The notes beneath the pieces are model-generated. The model made no database searches. It was given only the letters and a program-made list of their open reading frames with translations, and was not told the origin of the DNA. From the NCBI RefSeq assembly GCF_000786105.1, contig NZ_JTEV01000018.1, forward strand, positions 59,170-123,169: a stretch of DNA of 64,000 nucleotides, given 5' to 3'. The position numbers were made by a program, and so were the translations under genes. Origin of the DNA: Bdellovibrio sp. ArHS (lineage in GTDB: Bacteria > Bdellovibrionota > Bdellovibrionia > Bdellovibrionales > Bdellovibrionaceae). Of the stretch, positions 54,461-63,548 are shown in pieces; position 1 is the first letter of the stretch; every line of letters starts with the position of its first letter.

Positions 54461-55183
54461 ATGTCTTCCGTCCGCAAAGTCTATCATATGAGAGTCACGG
54501 AAATTATCGACCACACCCCCACCGTTCGGGAACTGGTCCTTAAAACCGAAACTCCCGAGGAATTTACCTTCAAAGCGGGCCAATTTGTGATGCTAAACGT
54601 ACCACAGGGCGAGGCCAAACCCATTCTGCGCGCCTATTCCATCGCTTCGGACGACAGAATCAAGGATGGATTTCGCCTGCTTTTCAAATTCGTTGAAAAC
54701 GGGGTTGCCTCGACTTTTGTGTGGGCCTTAAAAGGTGGCGAGCTTTTGAACTTCACTGGTCCCTTCGGCAAGGTCTTCTTCCAAGAACCCCCCACAGAGC
54801 AGATTGTGTTCTTGAATACGGGAACGGGTTTGTCCCAGCATATCTGCTATCTGCTTTCTAAAAAAGAACAATACCCACACCTTCGCTACCGTATGTTGTT
54901 CGGCGTACGCTCTGAAAAAGACATGTACTATGAAAAGGAAATGGAAGCTTTGATGAAAGAGCTTCCTGACTTCAAATTTGAATTCGTTTTAAGCCGCCCT
55001 GGTGCCGACTGGAAAGGCAAGAAGGGTTACGTCCAAAACTTCATTTCTGAATTTGATTACAAGAATATCCCTACGACATTCTATTTATGCGGAAACGGCG
55101 GAATGATCAAAGAAGTAAAGCATCAACTTTTAGAAATTGATGGCTTTGATAAAACGCGCGTCTGGTCCGAAGCCTTTGACTAA
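54461..55183 (+). CDS. Ferredoxin-NADP(+) reductase-like flavoprotein
   Basis: A 240-residue FAD-dependent oxidoreductase: FAD-binding RAYSIAS, the beta-barrel segment FKAGQFVMLNVPQ, NAD(P)-binding GTGLSQHICYLL and the late YLCGNGGMIKEVK motif. AAGGAG precedes ATG 54461. This single-domain type lacks a ferredoxin or haem module. It may feed electrons to flavodoxin, ferredoxin or oxygenases. The next gene, an EamA transporter, starts inside its end. Confidence 0.88.
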   Translation: MSSVRKVYHMRVTEIIDHTPTVRELVLKTETPEEFTFKAGQFVMLNVPQGEAKPILRAYSIASDDRIKDGFRLLFKFVENGVASTFVWALKGGELLNFTGPFGKVFFQEPPTEQIVFLNTGTGLSQHICYLLSKKEQYPHLRYRMLFGVRSEKDMYYEKEMEALMKELPDFKFEFVLSRPGADWKGKKGYVQNFISEFDYKNIPTTFYLCGNGGMIKEVKHQLLEIDGFDKTRVWSEAFD

Positions 55184-56078
55184 AAATCGCGCCGCCCTAG
55201 AACTGATCTTTGCCGGAATCCTTTGGGGTTTTGGTTTCGTCGCCACAGTCTGGGCGCTGCGCGCTTTTTCCGCGACAGAAACGTTAGTGTTTCGCTTTAT
55301 CGTGGCCTCGATTGTGGGCGAGATTCTTTATCTGGCGGCCCGAGGCCCTAACTTCACCACCATTCGTGAAGAGCTGCTTCGCGCACTGCCCGCCGGCCTT
55401 CTGCTCGGAGGCATGCTGTTATTGCAAACCATCGGGCTTAAATACACCACAGCGACCAAGAGTGGTTTTTTAACCAGTCTTTACGTAATTTTGGTTCCCC
55501 TTTTGAACGCGTGGTTTTTTAAAGCGCCTTCGACTTTAAAAAATTATCTGATCGTCGGTTTAGCTCTTGGCGGAACTTTCATCCTGGTTGATGCGAATCT
55601 TTCTGGGATCAACGTGGGCGACCTTTGGACTCTAGGTTGTTCTGTTTTCGCAGCCTTTCACATCATCTATATTGGCAAAATCTCAAATCGCGTGGGCAAC
55701 GCCTTTCGCTTCAATAACTTTCAATCCTTCTGGTGTTTGCTGGCCCTCTTGCCACTGTATGCAAATCAGGAGCGCAGCCCATGGCCGCAAGACATGACTC
55801 CCTGGTTGGGAATTCTGTGTTTGGGCTTAGGCTCCAGCATCATTGCCTTTTATCTGCAAGTCAGAACCCAGAGAGTTCTTTCTGATTCGACAGCCAGCAT
55901 GCTCTTTCTTTTAGAGTCGCCGTTTGCCGCTCTTTTTGGTTTTTTGATTCTGCATGAAAGACTCAGTCTTTTTCAAAGTCTGGGCGCCGTGATTATCATG
56001 TTGGCGTCGGTTCTACAAATCTGGCTGGACCCGGCCAATAAAGAAGTCGCTGCACCGCCAAAGTCGAAGAGCCTTTAG
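55140..56078 (+). CDS. EamA/DMT superfamily transporter
   Basis: A 312-residue membrane protein with ten predicted helices in two EamA halves: ELIFAGILWGFGFVATVW at the start, TIGLKYTTATKSGFLTSLY in the first half, then ILCLGLGSSIIAFYLQVRTQ and SMLFLLESPFAALFGFLILHERLS in the second. Such proteins export or import small metabolites or amino acids. The start is uncertain (ATG 55140 or later); the overlap of up to 44 bp with the reductase gene indicates coupling. Substrate unknown. Confidence 0.8.
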   Translation: MALIKRASGPKPLTKNRAALELIFAGILWGFGFVATVWALRAFSATETLVFRFIVASIVGEILYLAARGPNFTTIREELLRALPAGLLLGGMLLLQTIGLKYTTATKSGFLTSLYVILVPLLNAWFFKAPSTLKNYLIVGLALGGTFILVDANLSGINVGDLWTLGCSVFAAFHIIYIGKISNRVGNAFRFNNFQSFWCLLALLPLYANQERSPWPQDMTPWLGILCLGLGSSIIAFYLQVRTQRVLSDSTASMLFLLESPFAALFGFLILHERLSLFQSLGAVIIMLASVLQIWLDPANKEVAAPPKSKSL

Positions 56079-56207
56079 AACTACATCTTTATCTCTACAT
56101 TGCCAAAACGAATGAATACAGATTCCTCTAGCCTTGTCGAAGCCCGAGATTTGGTGTGGAGAAAATCTGGATGGCGCGAACCGGGCGACAGCCCGGCGGT
56201 GTCAGTT

Positions 56208-57239
56208 TCAATGTTGAAGCTGTTTTTCATTTTTCTTCAAGGACCACAAGAACGACGTCACGATGATGACACCGCCACTTAATCCCGTCACCCATTCAGG
56301 GATGTGCAGGAACGGATCAGACAACATGATCATGGCCAACAACCCGATAGCATAGAAAGCCCCGTGCTCTAAGAACGCGAACTTCGTCAGGGCTTCTTTT
56401 TCCACGAACATGATCGTCAAACTTCGCACAAAGAAAGCACCGATACTTAAACCAATCATGATAATGAAAAGGTTGTGAGTGATAGCAAAGGCTCCGACGA
56501 CGCCGTCGAAACTGAAAGAGGCATCCAGAACTTCCAGGTACAGGAACATACCAGCGCTGGCTTTGTGCACGTCTTTCATTTGATCATCAGAGGCCTCTAG
56601 CCAAGAACCAATGCCGTCGACAATAACGTAAGTGATCAACCCCGCCATCCCCGCTTTAACAAAACGCAGAGATTCATCATCTGGAAGGAACTGAGAAATG
56701 ATAGCAAGAATGATCAAACTTAAAGCCACTTCGATGGCTTCCACTTTACTGCCTAAGTAAGCCGTGGGTTTTTCGATTACAGGGATCCAATGCAGATCTT
56801 TGCTTTCGTCATAGAAATACTTAAGTGCCACCATCAAAAGAAACGCCCCACCAAAAGCGGCGACTTCAAGATGAGCTCCCAACATCAGTTTGGCATAGTC
56901 GTCGGGTTTTGTCGCCGCCATCACCAAGGCTTCCCAAGGACTGACGTGCGCCATGAAAGTCACGATCAAGAGCGGGAAGATCAAACGCATACCGAAAACA
57001 GCGATCAACATCCCCCAGGTCAGAAAGCGATGGCGCCACACCGGTGTCATCTCTTTTAGAACCACGGCATTCACAATGGCGTTGTCAAAAGAAAGAGAGA
57101 TCTCAAGAATTGCCAAAATAAAAGCGATAAACAGAGCGCTTAAACCCGCACCCACGCTGCCGCCGTAATAGTGACCAACAAAATAGGAACCGATCAGTCC
57201 CAGAATCGTGAAAATAAAAGAGCCCGTAAAGTATTTCAT
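56208..57239 (-). CDS. DUF475 (TerC-related) membrane protein
   Basis: A 343-residue membrane protein with about eight to nine helices, from ATG 57239 (an in-frame TTG two codons upstream is less likely). It matches DUF475/YceF-TerC-type proteins: LEISLSFDNAIVNAVVL and LDASFSFDGVVGAFAITHN, the duplicated acidic S-F-D-N/G motif that binds metal ions. TerC-superfamily members export Mn(II) or support metalation of exported proteins; this member's cation is not known. Single gene. Confidence 0.85.
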   Translation of the reverse strand: MKYFTGSFIFTILGLIGSYFVGHYYGGSVGAGLSALFIAFILAILEISLSFDNAIVNAVVLKEMTPVWRHRFLTWGMLIAVFGMRLIFPLLIVTFMAHVSPWEALVMAATKPDDYAKLMLGAHLEVAAFGGAFLLMVALKYFYDESKDLHWIPVIEKPTAYLGSKVEAIEVALSLIILAIISQFLPDDESLRFVKAGMAGLITYVIVDGIGSWLEASDDQMKDVHKASAGMFLYLEVLDASFSFDGVVGAFAITHNLFIIMIGLSIGAFFVRSLTIMFVEKEALTKFAFLEHGAFYAIGLLAMIMLSDPFLHIPEWVTGLSGGVIIVTSFLWSLKKNEKQLQH

Positions 57240-57277
57240 GCCCAAAAATTCGTCGATTCCGGGCCAAGAATCAAGCC

Positions 57278-59881
57278 TTATTTAAGAACGAGTTTCAGGA
57301 ATTTTCCGGTCTCGCTGCTGGAAACTTTGGCAACCTGTTCCGGAGTGCCGGTCGCGACGATCAAGCCGCCCCCTTTACCACCATCGGGCCCCAAATCAAT
57401 CACATGGTCCGCCGTTTTAACAACTTCCATATTGTGCTCGATAACGAGCACCGTGTTGCCCGCGTCAGCCAACTCCTGAATCAATTCGACAAGCTTACGA
57501 ACATCGTCGAAATGAAGTCCCGTTGTTGGTTCATCCAGAATATACAGGGTTTTTCCCGTGCCCCGACGGGACAGCTCTTTGGATAGTTTCACCCGCTGCG
57601 CTTCCCCACCGGAAAGTGTCGTCGAGCTTTGCCCCAAGGTCATATAATCCAACCCCACCCGGTGTAAGGTTTCAAGCTTGCGATAGATCTGAGAGTGATT
57701 ACGGAAGAATTCCAAGGCCTCGCCGACACTCATTTCCAAGACATCAGCAATGGACTTGTTTTTGTATTTGATATTTAAAGTCTCGCGATTATAACGGCGC
57801 CCCTGACAGGTGTCGCACGTCACAAAAACATCGCTCAAAAAGTGCATCTCGACGCGAATCTGGCCGTGTCCCATACAGGTTTCACAGCGACCACCCTTGA
57901 CGTTGAAACTAAAACGACCCGGTTCGTAGCCGCGCAGTTTAGAATCAGGAAGATTCGCAAACAAATCACGAATCATCGGAAATAGACCGACGTAAGTTGC
58001 CGGCGTCGAACGCGGCGTTCGCCCGATAGGTCTTTGATTAATATCAATCACCTTATCAATCTTGTCCAAACCGTCAATTTTTTTATAAGGAGATGGCTGC
58101 GCCAAGGCCTCATAAAAATGCTGTGCTAAGATTTTATAAAGCGTATCGATGATCAGCGTACTTTTACCTGATCCCGAAACTCCGGTCACCGCAGTGAAGG
58201 TACCCAAAGGAATAGAAAGATCCACATTGCGAAGATTGTTGCCGGTGGCGCCGACGATCTTTAAGAACTCACCGTTGCCCTTACGACGCTCTTTGGGAAT
58301 CGGAATTCGCACTTCACCTTTCAGGTATTTCCCAGTCAGCGAGTTCGGATTTTTTTCCAGTTCCTGAGGCGTCCCCTGAGCCATCATTTGCCCGCCCAGC
58401 ACGCCAGCCCGCGGCCCCAAATCAACGACAAAATCGGCATAACGAATGGTGTCCTCGTCGTGCTCAACTAATAAAATGGTATTACCGCGATCTTTCAATT
58501 CACCGATAATGTCCAGCAGTCGATGGTGATCTCGGGGATGAAGACCAATACTTGGTTCATCCATCACATACAAGACACCGATCAAAGAAGAACCCACCTG
58601 AGTCGCCAGACGAATCCGTTGCGCTTCACCACCGGAAAGAGTTCTGGCGGGACGACTTAAAGAAAGATAGGAGGTTCCCACGCGAATAAGATACTCAAGA
58701 CGCGACACAATTTGTTTGACGATTTTTTCCGCGATCAACTGATCTTTGGATTTCCATTTGATTTTAGAAATCCAGTCGCGCAGCTCGACCGCGCTTAAAT
58801 CCGCAAGCTCGGCGATGGTCTTTTCGCCGACACGGATATTCAACGCCTCTTTTTTCAAACGCGTGCCCTGACAATCCGGGCAGGCGTTTAGAATCATCTC
58901 TTCGCCTTCGTCATCATCTTCGTCAGACGTCTTTTTGCCCTTGTATTTGTAAACGACCTTGTCGAGCTTTTTTCCGCCCACTTCCGAGTCTGAAAACTGT
59001 TCTTCCTCTTCCAAATCCAAAGTGCCTAAACCATTACAAGTTGCGCAGGCCCCCCGCGGATTATTGAAACTGAAAATGCGCGGTTCAATTTCAGGAAAGC
59101 TGTAACCACATTGTGGACAGGCCGAGTGCAAAGAGTAAGCAGTGCGTTCGCCATCCAAAGTTTCGATAATCACCCGGCCGTTGGCCATACTGAGCGAAGT
59201 ATTAATACTTTCCGCCAAACGGTGTTTAAGAGTGTCTTTAAGAATCAATTGATCGACGACCAGATCAATATCGTGGGTTTTGGTTTTCGCTAGTTTCGTC
59301 GCTTTATCCAAATCAATCATCTTGCCATCGACTTTGGCTTTGACGAAACCCTTCTTAGCCCAGCGTTGAAACTCGGCCAGGAATTCCCCTTTTTTTCCGG
59401 AAGCCATGGGCGCAAGAACATAGAACTTGGTCCCCAGACTTTTCTTCATCACGTCGTCAATGATCTGCTGAGGCGTCTGACTGCTGACAGGAATGTGATG
59501 AATGGGACATTCGGGAATCCCTACTTTTGCATATAGCAGTCGCAAATAATCATAGATTTCCGTTACGGTGCCTACGGTGGAACGCGGGTTGGTGCTGACC
59601 GACTTTTGATCAATAGCAATCGCGGGAGAAAGTCCGGTGATGGAATCGACTTCAGGTTTTTTGAGCTGCTCCAGAAAGTTTCGCGCATAGGCTGAAAGAC
59701 TTTCCACGTAGCGCCGTTGGCCTTCTGCATAGACGGTGTCAAATGCCAAAGATGACTTTCCACTGCCGCTCAGACCCGTAAAAACCGTGATCTTGTTGCG
59801 AGGAATGGTCACGCTGACATTCTTCAAGTTATGTTCTTTGGCGCCTTTTACTATGATTCCGTCTTCTTCTGCTTGCGACAT
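57278..59881 (-). CDS. uvrA: Excinuclease ABC subunit A, compact form
   Basis: The damage-recognition ATPase of nucleotide excision repair. Both ABC cassettes are present: Walker A GLSGSGKSS and GVSGSGKST; signatures RTLSGGEAQRIRLA and TTLSGGEAQRVKLS; two Walker B sites (VMDEPSIGLHPRD, ILDEPTTGLHFDD). Zinc finger 1 (CPQCGYSF ... CATCNGLG) and zinc finger 2 (CETCMGHG ... CDTCQGRRY) are intact. At 867 residues it is ~70 shorter than usual (~940): the ~115-residue segment normally between finger 1 and the CxxC of CPDCQGTRL is replaced by a ~45-residue very acidic linker (~288-335). It should still function. Monocistronic-looking. Confidence 0.93.
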   Translation of the reverse strand: MSQAEEDGIIVKGAKEHNLKNVSVTIPRNKITVFTGLSGSGKSSLAFDTVYAEGQRRYVESLSAYARNFLEQLKKPEVDSITGLSPAIAIDQKSVSTNPRSTVGTVTEIYDYLRLLYAKVGIPECPIHHIPVSSQTPQQIIDDVMKKSLGTKFYVLAPMASGKKGEFLAEFQRWAKKGFVKAKVDGKMIDLDKATKLAKTKTHDIDLVVDQLILKDTLKHRLAESINTSLSMANGRVIIETLDGERTAYSLHSACPQCGYSFPEIEPRIFSFNNPRGACATCNGLGTLDLEEEEQFSDSEVGGKKLDKVVYKYKGKKTSDEDDDEGEEMILNACPDCQGTRLKKEALNIRVGEKTIAELADLSAVELRDWISKIKWKSKDQLIAEKIVKQIVSRLEYLIRVGTSYLSLSRPARTLSGGEAQRIRLATQVGSSLIGVLYVMDEPSIGLHPRDHHRLLDIIGELKDRGNTILLVEHDEDTIRYADFVVDLGPRAGVLGGQMMAQGTPQELEKNPNSLTGKYLKGEVRIPIPKERRKGNGEFLKIVGATGNNLRNVDLSIPLGTFTAVTGVSGSGKSTLIIDTLYKILAQHFYEALAQPSPYKKIDGLDKIDKVIDINQRPIGRTPRSTPATYVGLFPMIRDLFANLPDSKLRGYEPGRFSFNVKGGRCETCMGHGQIRVEMHFLSDVFVTCDTCQGRRYNRETLNIKYKNKSIADVLEMSVGEALEFFRNHSQIYRKLETLHRVGLDYMTLGQSSTTLSGGEAQRVKLSKELSRRGTGKTLYILDEPTTGLHFDDVRKLVELIQELADAGNTVLVIEHNMEVVKTADHVIDLGPDGGKGGGLIVATGTPEQVAKVSSSETGKFLKLVLK

Positions 59882-59947
59882 AAGCCCTCATTCTAGGATG
59901 AGGCGCGCAGAACAGCAAGAGCCCGTCGTTGAAATGCAGTGCTTCTA

Positions 59948-61216
59948 TTATAAACCAAACCCGCAGCGGCGCTTGATGTAGGCGTCAAAATCAGAATCTG
60001 AGAAGTATTTGAAACGCGCCGCCGAACTCTTGGACTGGTCCGGCCATAACTCCGCCGTGGGGACCTTGCAGGACCGGCCCTGTTTACTGATCGTGGCCGT
60101 CCCACCGCGCTGCAAGCGAGGCTCTTCGCCCACGCGATCAACTCGAACCATCACACCATTCCCATTGTAAGAGACATTGGCGGGGTTCAAAGCTTTGCCA
60201 CCAGAGGTGATGGCGCCATTTTCAGACAGAACGCCGCCGATAACTTCTTTGGTTTGCGCATTGAACGTGACAGTTTCACCGGTGGGCAAGGTGACAATCT
60301 GCTTGTTTCCTTCAACGCGAATATGCGGCAAGGTCTTTCGCGGCAAAAGAATAAAATAACTTTCCTGAGTCTGACTGATGGTCGCATTGGGCATGTCACT
60401 GATCGAAAAGCCCAGACTTTGTCGAGCACCTGCTTCGAATTCAAAACTCCATTCGCGCATGCGGGATTCGCCACTGCTGACAATCTTATTGGGACCGCGA
60501 TTGAAAAACTTAAACTTGCCCGGAGTGGGGTCGTCTCCATAAGAACAGACATCGTAGCCGCCCGTCTTAGAGGCGCAACGAACGGGACGAAGCCCATAGG
60601 GATTGACCGTTCTCGTCGGAGGCTCCATCACCGGAGAATCTTGAGACGCTTTCGCCGACCAACTCAATAAATTCTCTGGAGCATTCAAGGGCGTGACGAC
60701 GTCACGGGAATACAACGACGAAATTTCACAATCCGCACAAGGACCGCCCACCTTACCGTGATCTCTGACTGTTCTGTTGGCTTGGGAAAGATTTTCGGCA
60801 ACTCGTTCCGCGACTTCAGAAGCCGGCACACGCAAAGCGGGAGTTTCCTGGGTCGTCTTCACCTGGGTCGCTAACTCGACCCGCTCTGTGGAAGCTTCCG
60901 CCTGCACTTCTTCTTCCGCTGGATACAGCTTCATCGTGGGCTTGGCGGAATTGTAGTACACCCACACGGATTCCCCTTTATGAGGCCCCGAGGTCAGTTC
61001 GACTTTCAAACCATAATTTCCAGAGTTAAATTTCTTAGTTTCTTCGATGCGCCCCCGAGTTCCCGGTGGCATCACAAACTTCACATTCTTGGTGGATTTT
61101 AAGAAATTCGCTGAATAACGAGCATTAAAATAGCCTTCAAGCTCAACGATTTCATTGCCCTTGAAGCCAAGACAAACAACTGCCAAAAAAATCAGAAAAA
61201 TATGTTTTGCCCGCAT
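59948..61216 (-). CDS. Exported SH3-like-domain protein, function unknown
   Basis: A 422-residue exported protein from ATG 61216, whose signal peptide is MRAKHIFLIFLAVVCLGF; a longer upstream start would bury it. Residues ~20-100 (VELEGYFNARYSANFLKST, GTRGRIEETKKF, GESVWVYYN) resemble a bacterial SH3-like domain, often used to bind peptidoglycan. Then a Glu/Ala-rich linker, a Cys-containing part (GGPCADCEIS, RCASKTGGYDVCSYGDD) and a C-terminal beta domain with paired Cys. It lies 66 bp upstream of uvrA on the same strand, without an obvious functional link. Confidence 0.72.
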   Translation of the reverse strand: MRAKHIFLIFLAVVCLGFKGNEIVELEGYFNARYSANFLKSTKNVKFVMPPGTRGRIEETKKFNSGNYGLKVELTSGPHKGESVWVYYNSAKPTMKLYPAEEEVQAEASTERVELATQVKTTQETPALRVPASEVAERVAENLSQANRTVRDHGKVGGPCADCEISSLYSRDVVTPLNAPENLLSWSAKASQDSPVMEPPTRTVNPYGLRPVRCASKTGGYDVCSYGDDPTPGKFKFFNRGPNKIVSSGESRMREWSFEFEAGARQSLGFSISDMPNATISQTQESYFILLPRKTLPHIRVEGNKQIVTLPTGETVTFNAQTKEVIGGVLSENGAITSGGKALNPANVSYNGNGVMVRVDRVGEEPRLQRGGTATISKQGRSCKVPTAELWPDQSKSSAARFKYFSDSDFDAYIKRRCGFGL

Positions 61217-61332
61217 CACAAAACATATCGGCTTTGCGCTGACACTTCCCAACCCTTAAATTCCAAAAACCCAAGAGAATTTCAGAAATGCCACGCGACG
61301 TTTCCCAAACTGAGACAAGAGCTAAGCCACCA

Positions 61333-61827
61333 CTATTCTTTCGCTTGGCAAGCAGGACAGACACCATACAACTCTAAAATGTGATGGGTCAGCTTAAAGC
61401 CAAACTGATGGGCCACTTTTTCTTGAAGGCCTTCGATCGCCTTATTTTCAAACTCACAAATCTTTCCGCACTTCACACAGGTTAAGTGGTCATGGTGCCC
61501 TTTGGGGGTCAACTCATAGCGAGCCGGCAATCCCCCCATACGAACTTCTGTCACGAAGCTGCCTTCGGTCAAAGTGCGCAGGAAACGATACACCGTCGCA
61601 AAACCAATATCCGGATGATCTTTATTAAGCTTTTCATACAACTCTTGGGCGGTGACGTGACGACGTCCATCGTGCAAAGCCTTCAGGATGGCCATACGCT
61701 GAGTCGTCACTTTAAGATTAAGAGCACGGATAATTCGTTTTAATTCGGGCTCTTCAAATTGTTCCGCGTGAACGACGATATCCTCGTCGTGCTGTCTTGG
61801 TAGAAATGGAACTGTGTCTTTACCCAT
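61333..61827 (-). CDS. Fur family metal-responsive repressor
   Basis: A 164-residue Fur-family protein from ATG 61827 (GAGGTG upstream). Winged-helix N-terminus with LNLKVTTQRMAILKALHDG and DIGFATVYRFLRTL; dimerisation/metal part with HHDHLTCVKCGKICEF, and CPAC at the C-terminus, giving two Cys pairs for structural zinc. Sequence does not separate Fur from Zur or PerR with certainty; CGKICEF is close to Fur. A strong palindrome at 61877-61910 lies upstream and is probably its operator. The zinc-independent folE2 gene lies 117 bp upstream on the same strand, which would also fit a zinc regulator. Confidence 0.85.
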   Translation of the reverse strand: MGKDTVPFLPRQHDEDIVVHAEQFEEPELKRIIRALNLKVTTQRMAILKALHDGRRHVTAQELYEKLNKDHPDIGFATVYRFLRTLTEGSFVTEVRMGGLPARYELTPKGHHDHLTCVKCGKICEFENKAIEGLQEKVAHQFGFKLTHHILELYGVCPACQAKE

Positions 61828-61845
61828 GGGCACCTCGAACGATCA

Positions 61846-61875
61846 TTTATAGGAGAAGTGCCTGGGGAAGTCCAA
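61846..61875 (-). promoter_or_regulatory. Candidate promoter of the Fur-family gene
   Basis: On the minus strand, TTGGAC (61870-61875) and TATAAA (61846-61851) are separated by 18 bp, a sigma70-like spacing, about 20-50 bp upstream of the start codon. The palindromic operator lies directly upstream of the -35 element. Confidence 0.45.
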
Positions 61876-61876
61876 A

Positions 61877-61910
61877 TAATTAAGAATCATTATCAGTTGA
61901 TTCTTAATTA
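61877..61910. promoter_or_regulatory. 13-bp perfect inverted repeat, Fur-box-like operator
   Basis: Arms TAATTAAGAATCA (61877-61889) and TGATTCTTAATTA (61898-61910) are perfect complements around an 8-bp centre TTATCAGT. The stretch AATCATTATC matches the last ten bases of the E. coli Fur-box consensus. It lies 50-83 bp upstream of the Fur-family gene start and also 35 bp beyond the end of folE2. Autoregulation by the encoded repressor is inferred. Confidence 0.7.
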
Positions 61911-61944
61911 GACGGCAGTTTTTTCTAAGGAGTCCACCTAAGTC

Positions 61945-62856
61945 CTAGAAACTTCGCAGGTTTTTCCCTTTAGATATATGAGAAACCGCATTGTGCGGAT
62001 GCAGACTTTCGACATGGCTGAACTCAGCGACATAGTCGTGAATATCCGCTTTGGCATCCAAAGCTTCCTTCACACGACGAGCGGCATCCTCGCAAAACAT
62101 CAGGTTTTGGCCATTGCGAAGCGCGAACTCTTGTTCGTCTTCCCTTTTCACAGCCCCTTGCACGGCCGTTTGTAAGGCTTCTTCAACAACGTCGATCAAC
62201 TCGCCATAGTTGTAGTCGGGACCCACTTCCACTTTGACTCGTGCAAAACTTCTTTGCGCATGCGGAGTCGCGACAATACCTTGAGGTGTTCCCAGCCAGG
62301 AATGAACAATATCAAAATCCAAAGATCTGTCGGCAAATTGCTGTTTGAAGCTATCCTGAATCAACTGTCGAGACAGCGCCGCCGAAGCCGGACAAGTACT
62401 TGAATAAGTGACAACCACTTCAACGAAATATTTTTTCCCACCCTCTTTATTGAAAGAGGAAAGGATCACCGGATACGATCGCCATGCTTGATTGGCGCTC
62501 TTCAGGGCTTTACGCACCAGAGGCGCTTCAAATTGCACTTGCACCAGGGCTTGCGTGGAAAGGTCGGCGTGTGTGTGCAGAAATTCGTCCGTCGCCTGCC
62601 CTAGGAGCCCCAAAGACATTTCGTTTTTCGACAAAATTTCTTGTGTGATTAGATAAAGTCGCGACATGTGAATCCCGCGCGACGGAGTCTTATCAAGACT
62701 GACTTTGGCATCCACACGAGCAGGAATACGATAGACGCCATCGGCCTGTCGCAACAACAAGGGCAATTCAATCGAGCCCATTCCAACCCAATCAATCGGA
62801 GCGTATTTTTCAGCGTGAGTTTCTTTGGCCACATCGGGCAGAGTTTTTTTCGTCAT
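61945..62856 (-). CDS. folE2: GTP cyclohydrolase IB (zinc-independent, FolE2)
   Basis: A 303-residue enzyme that converts GTP to dihydroneopterin triphosphate, the first step of folate (and queuosine) synthesis. It is the COG1469 type: SRGIHMSRLY, the catalytic Cys155 in TYSSTCPASAALSRQL, HSWLGTPQGIVATPHAQRS and a final LHPHNAVS. Unlike FolE it tolerates Mn(II) and other metals in place of zinc, and in many bacteria it replaces FolE under zinc shortage under Zur control. A Fur-family regulator lies downstream. Whether a zinc-type folE exists elsewhere cannot be seen in this window. Confidence 0.93.
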   Translation of the reverse strand: MTKKTLPDVAKETHAEKYAPIDWVGMGSIELPLLLRQADGVYRIPARVDAKVSLDKTPSRGIHMSRLYLITQEILSKNEMSLGLLGQATDEFLHTHADLSTQALVQVQFEAPLVRKALKSANQAWRSYPVILSSFNKEGGKKYFVEVVVTYSSTCPASAALSRQLIQDSFKQQFADRSLDFDIVHSWLGTPQGIVATPHAQRSFARVKVEVGPDYNYGELIDVVEEALQTAVQGAVKREDEQEFALRNGQNLMFCEDAARRVKEALDAKADIHDYVAEFSHVESLHPHNAVSHISKGKNLRSF

Positions 62857-62879
62857 ACTACTTTTCAGTTCTTTTCGAA

Positions 62880-62911
62880 TAACCTGGTTTACCAGGGATA
62901 ACCTGTTTACC
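62880..62911. promoter_or_regulatory. Tandem repeat/palindrome in the folE2-maf divergent promoter
   Basis: Two direct repeats, TAACCTGGTTTACC (62880-62893) and TAACCTGTTTACC (62899-62911), start 19 bp apart, and the first contains the palindrome CCTGG-TTTA-CCAGG (62883-62896). They lie in the 122-bp gap between divergent folE2 and maf. This is a likely transcription-factor site for one or both genes; the factor is unknown and the motif is not the Fur-like palindrome at 61877. Confidence 0.5.
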
Positions 62912-62978
62912 GTATTTTAAGGTGGTTGGCTCTTAAATTATAGTTTTTACAGCCATTTTGACATATAGTTGAAACCCT

Positions 62979-63548
62979 ATGGCTGAAAAACAATTGATCC
63001 TCGCAAGCACCTCGAAGTATCGCCAAGAGCTTCTTTCTCGATTGGCTTACAGCTTCACTGCCACGCCGCCTCTTATTGATGAAGAAAACGAGAAAGATCC
63101 TAACCTTTCCCCCCAGCAACTGGCGGAAAAACTGGCTCTTCTAAAAGCGGCGAGCCTCAAAGGCCCTGGAAAAGTCGTCATTGGTGGGGACCAACTCGTG
63201 GCCTTTGAGGGACGTATTCTTGGCAAAGCGCACAGCAAGGAAAAGGCGATGGACCAGCTCTTCTCAATGCAGGGAAAGACGCACGAGTTGATCACCGCGA
63301 TCTGCGTTTTTGACGGCGACAAGATGATTCCCCACACGGACATCACCCGCATGCATATGAAAAAACTTTCTCGCGAACAGATCGAACGTTATGTGAATCT
63401 GGATATGCCGACGGACTGTGCTGGCAGTTATAAAATAGAAAAGCATGGCATCATGCTTTTTGATAGCATCGAAAGCCAAGATTTCACGGCGATTCAAGGA
63501 TTGCCCTTGATTGCCCTGAGTAAAATATTAGAGAATGCAGGATTATGA
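62979..63548 (+). CDS. Maf family nucleotide pyrophosphatase (YceF-like)
   Basis: A 189-residue protein of the Maf/Ham1 fold, which removes pyrophosphate from non-canonical nucleotides. Motifs: LILASTSKYRQELLSRL at the N-terminus (substrate loop), VVIGGDQLVAFEGRILGK with the catalytic Asp, and PTDCAGSYKIEKHGIMLF. The DCAGSYK form is typical of the YceF branch, whose E. coli member acts on m7GTP; YhdE-type Maf has a different motif there. The stop overlaps the cdd start by 4 bp (ATGA). Confidence 0.87.
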   Translation: MAEKQLILASTSKYRQELLSRLAYSFTATPPLIDEENEKDPNLSPQQLAEKLALLKAASLKGPGKVVIGGDQLVAFEGRILGKAHSKEKAMDQLFSMQGKTHELITAICVFDGDKMIPHTDITRMHMKKLSREQIERYVNLDMPTDCAGSYKIEKHGIMLFDSIESQDFTAIQGLPLIALSKILENAGL

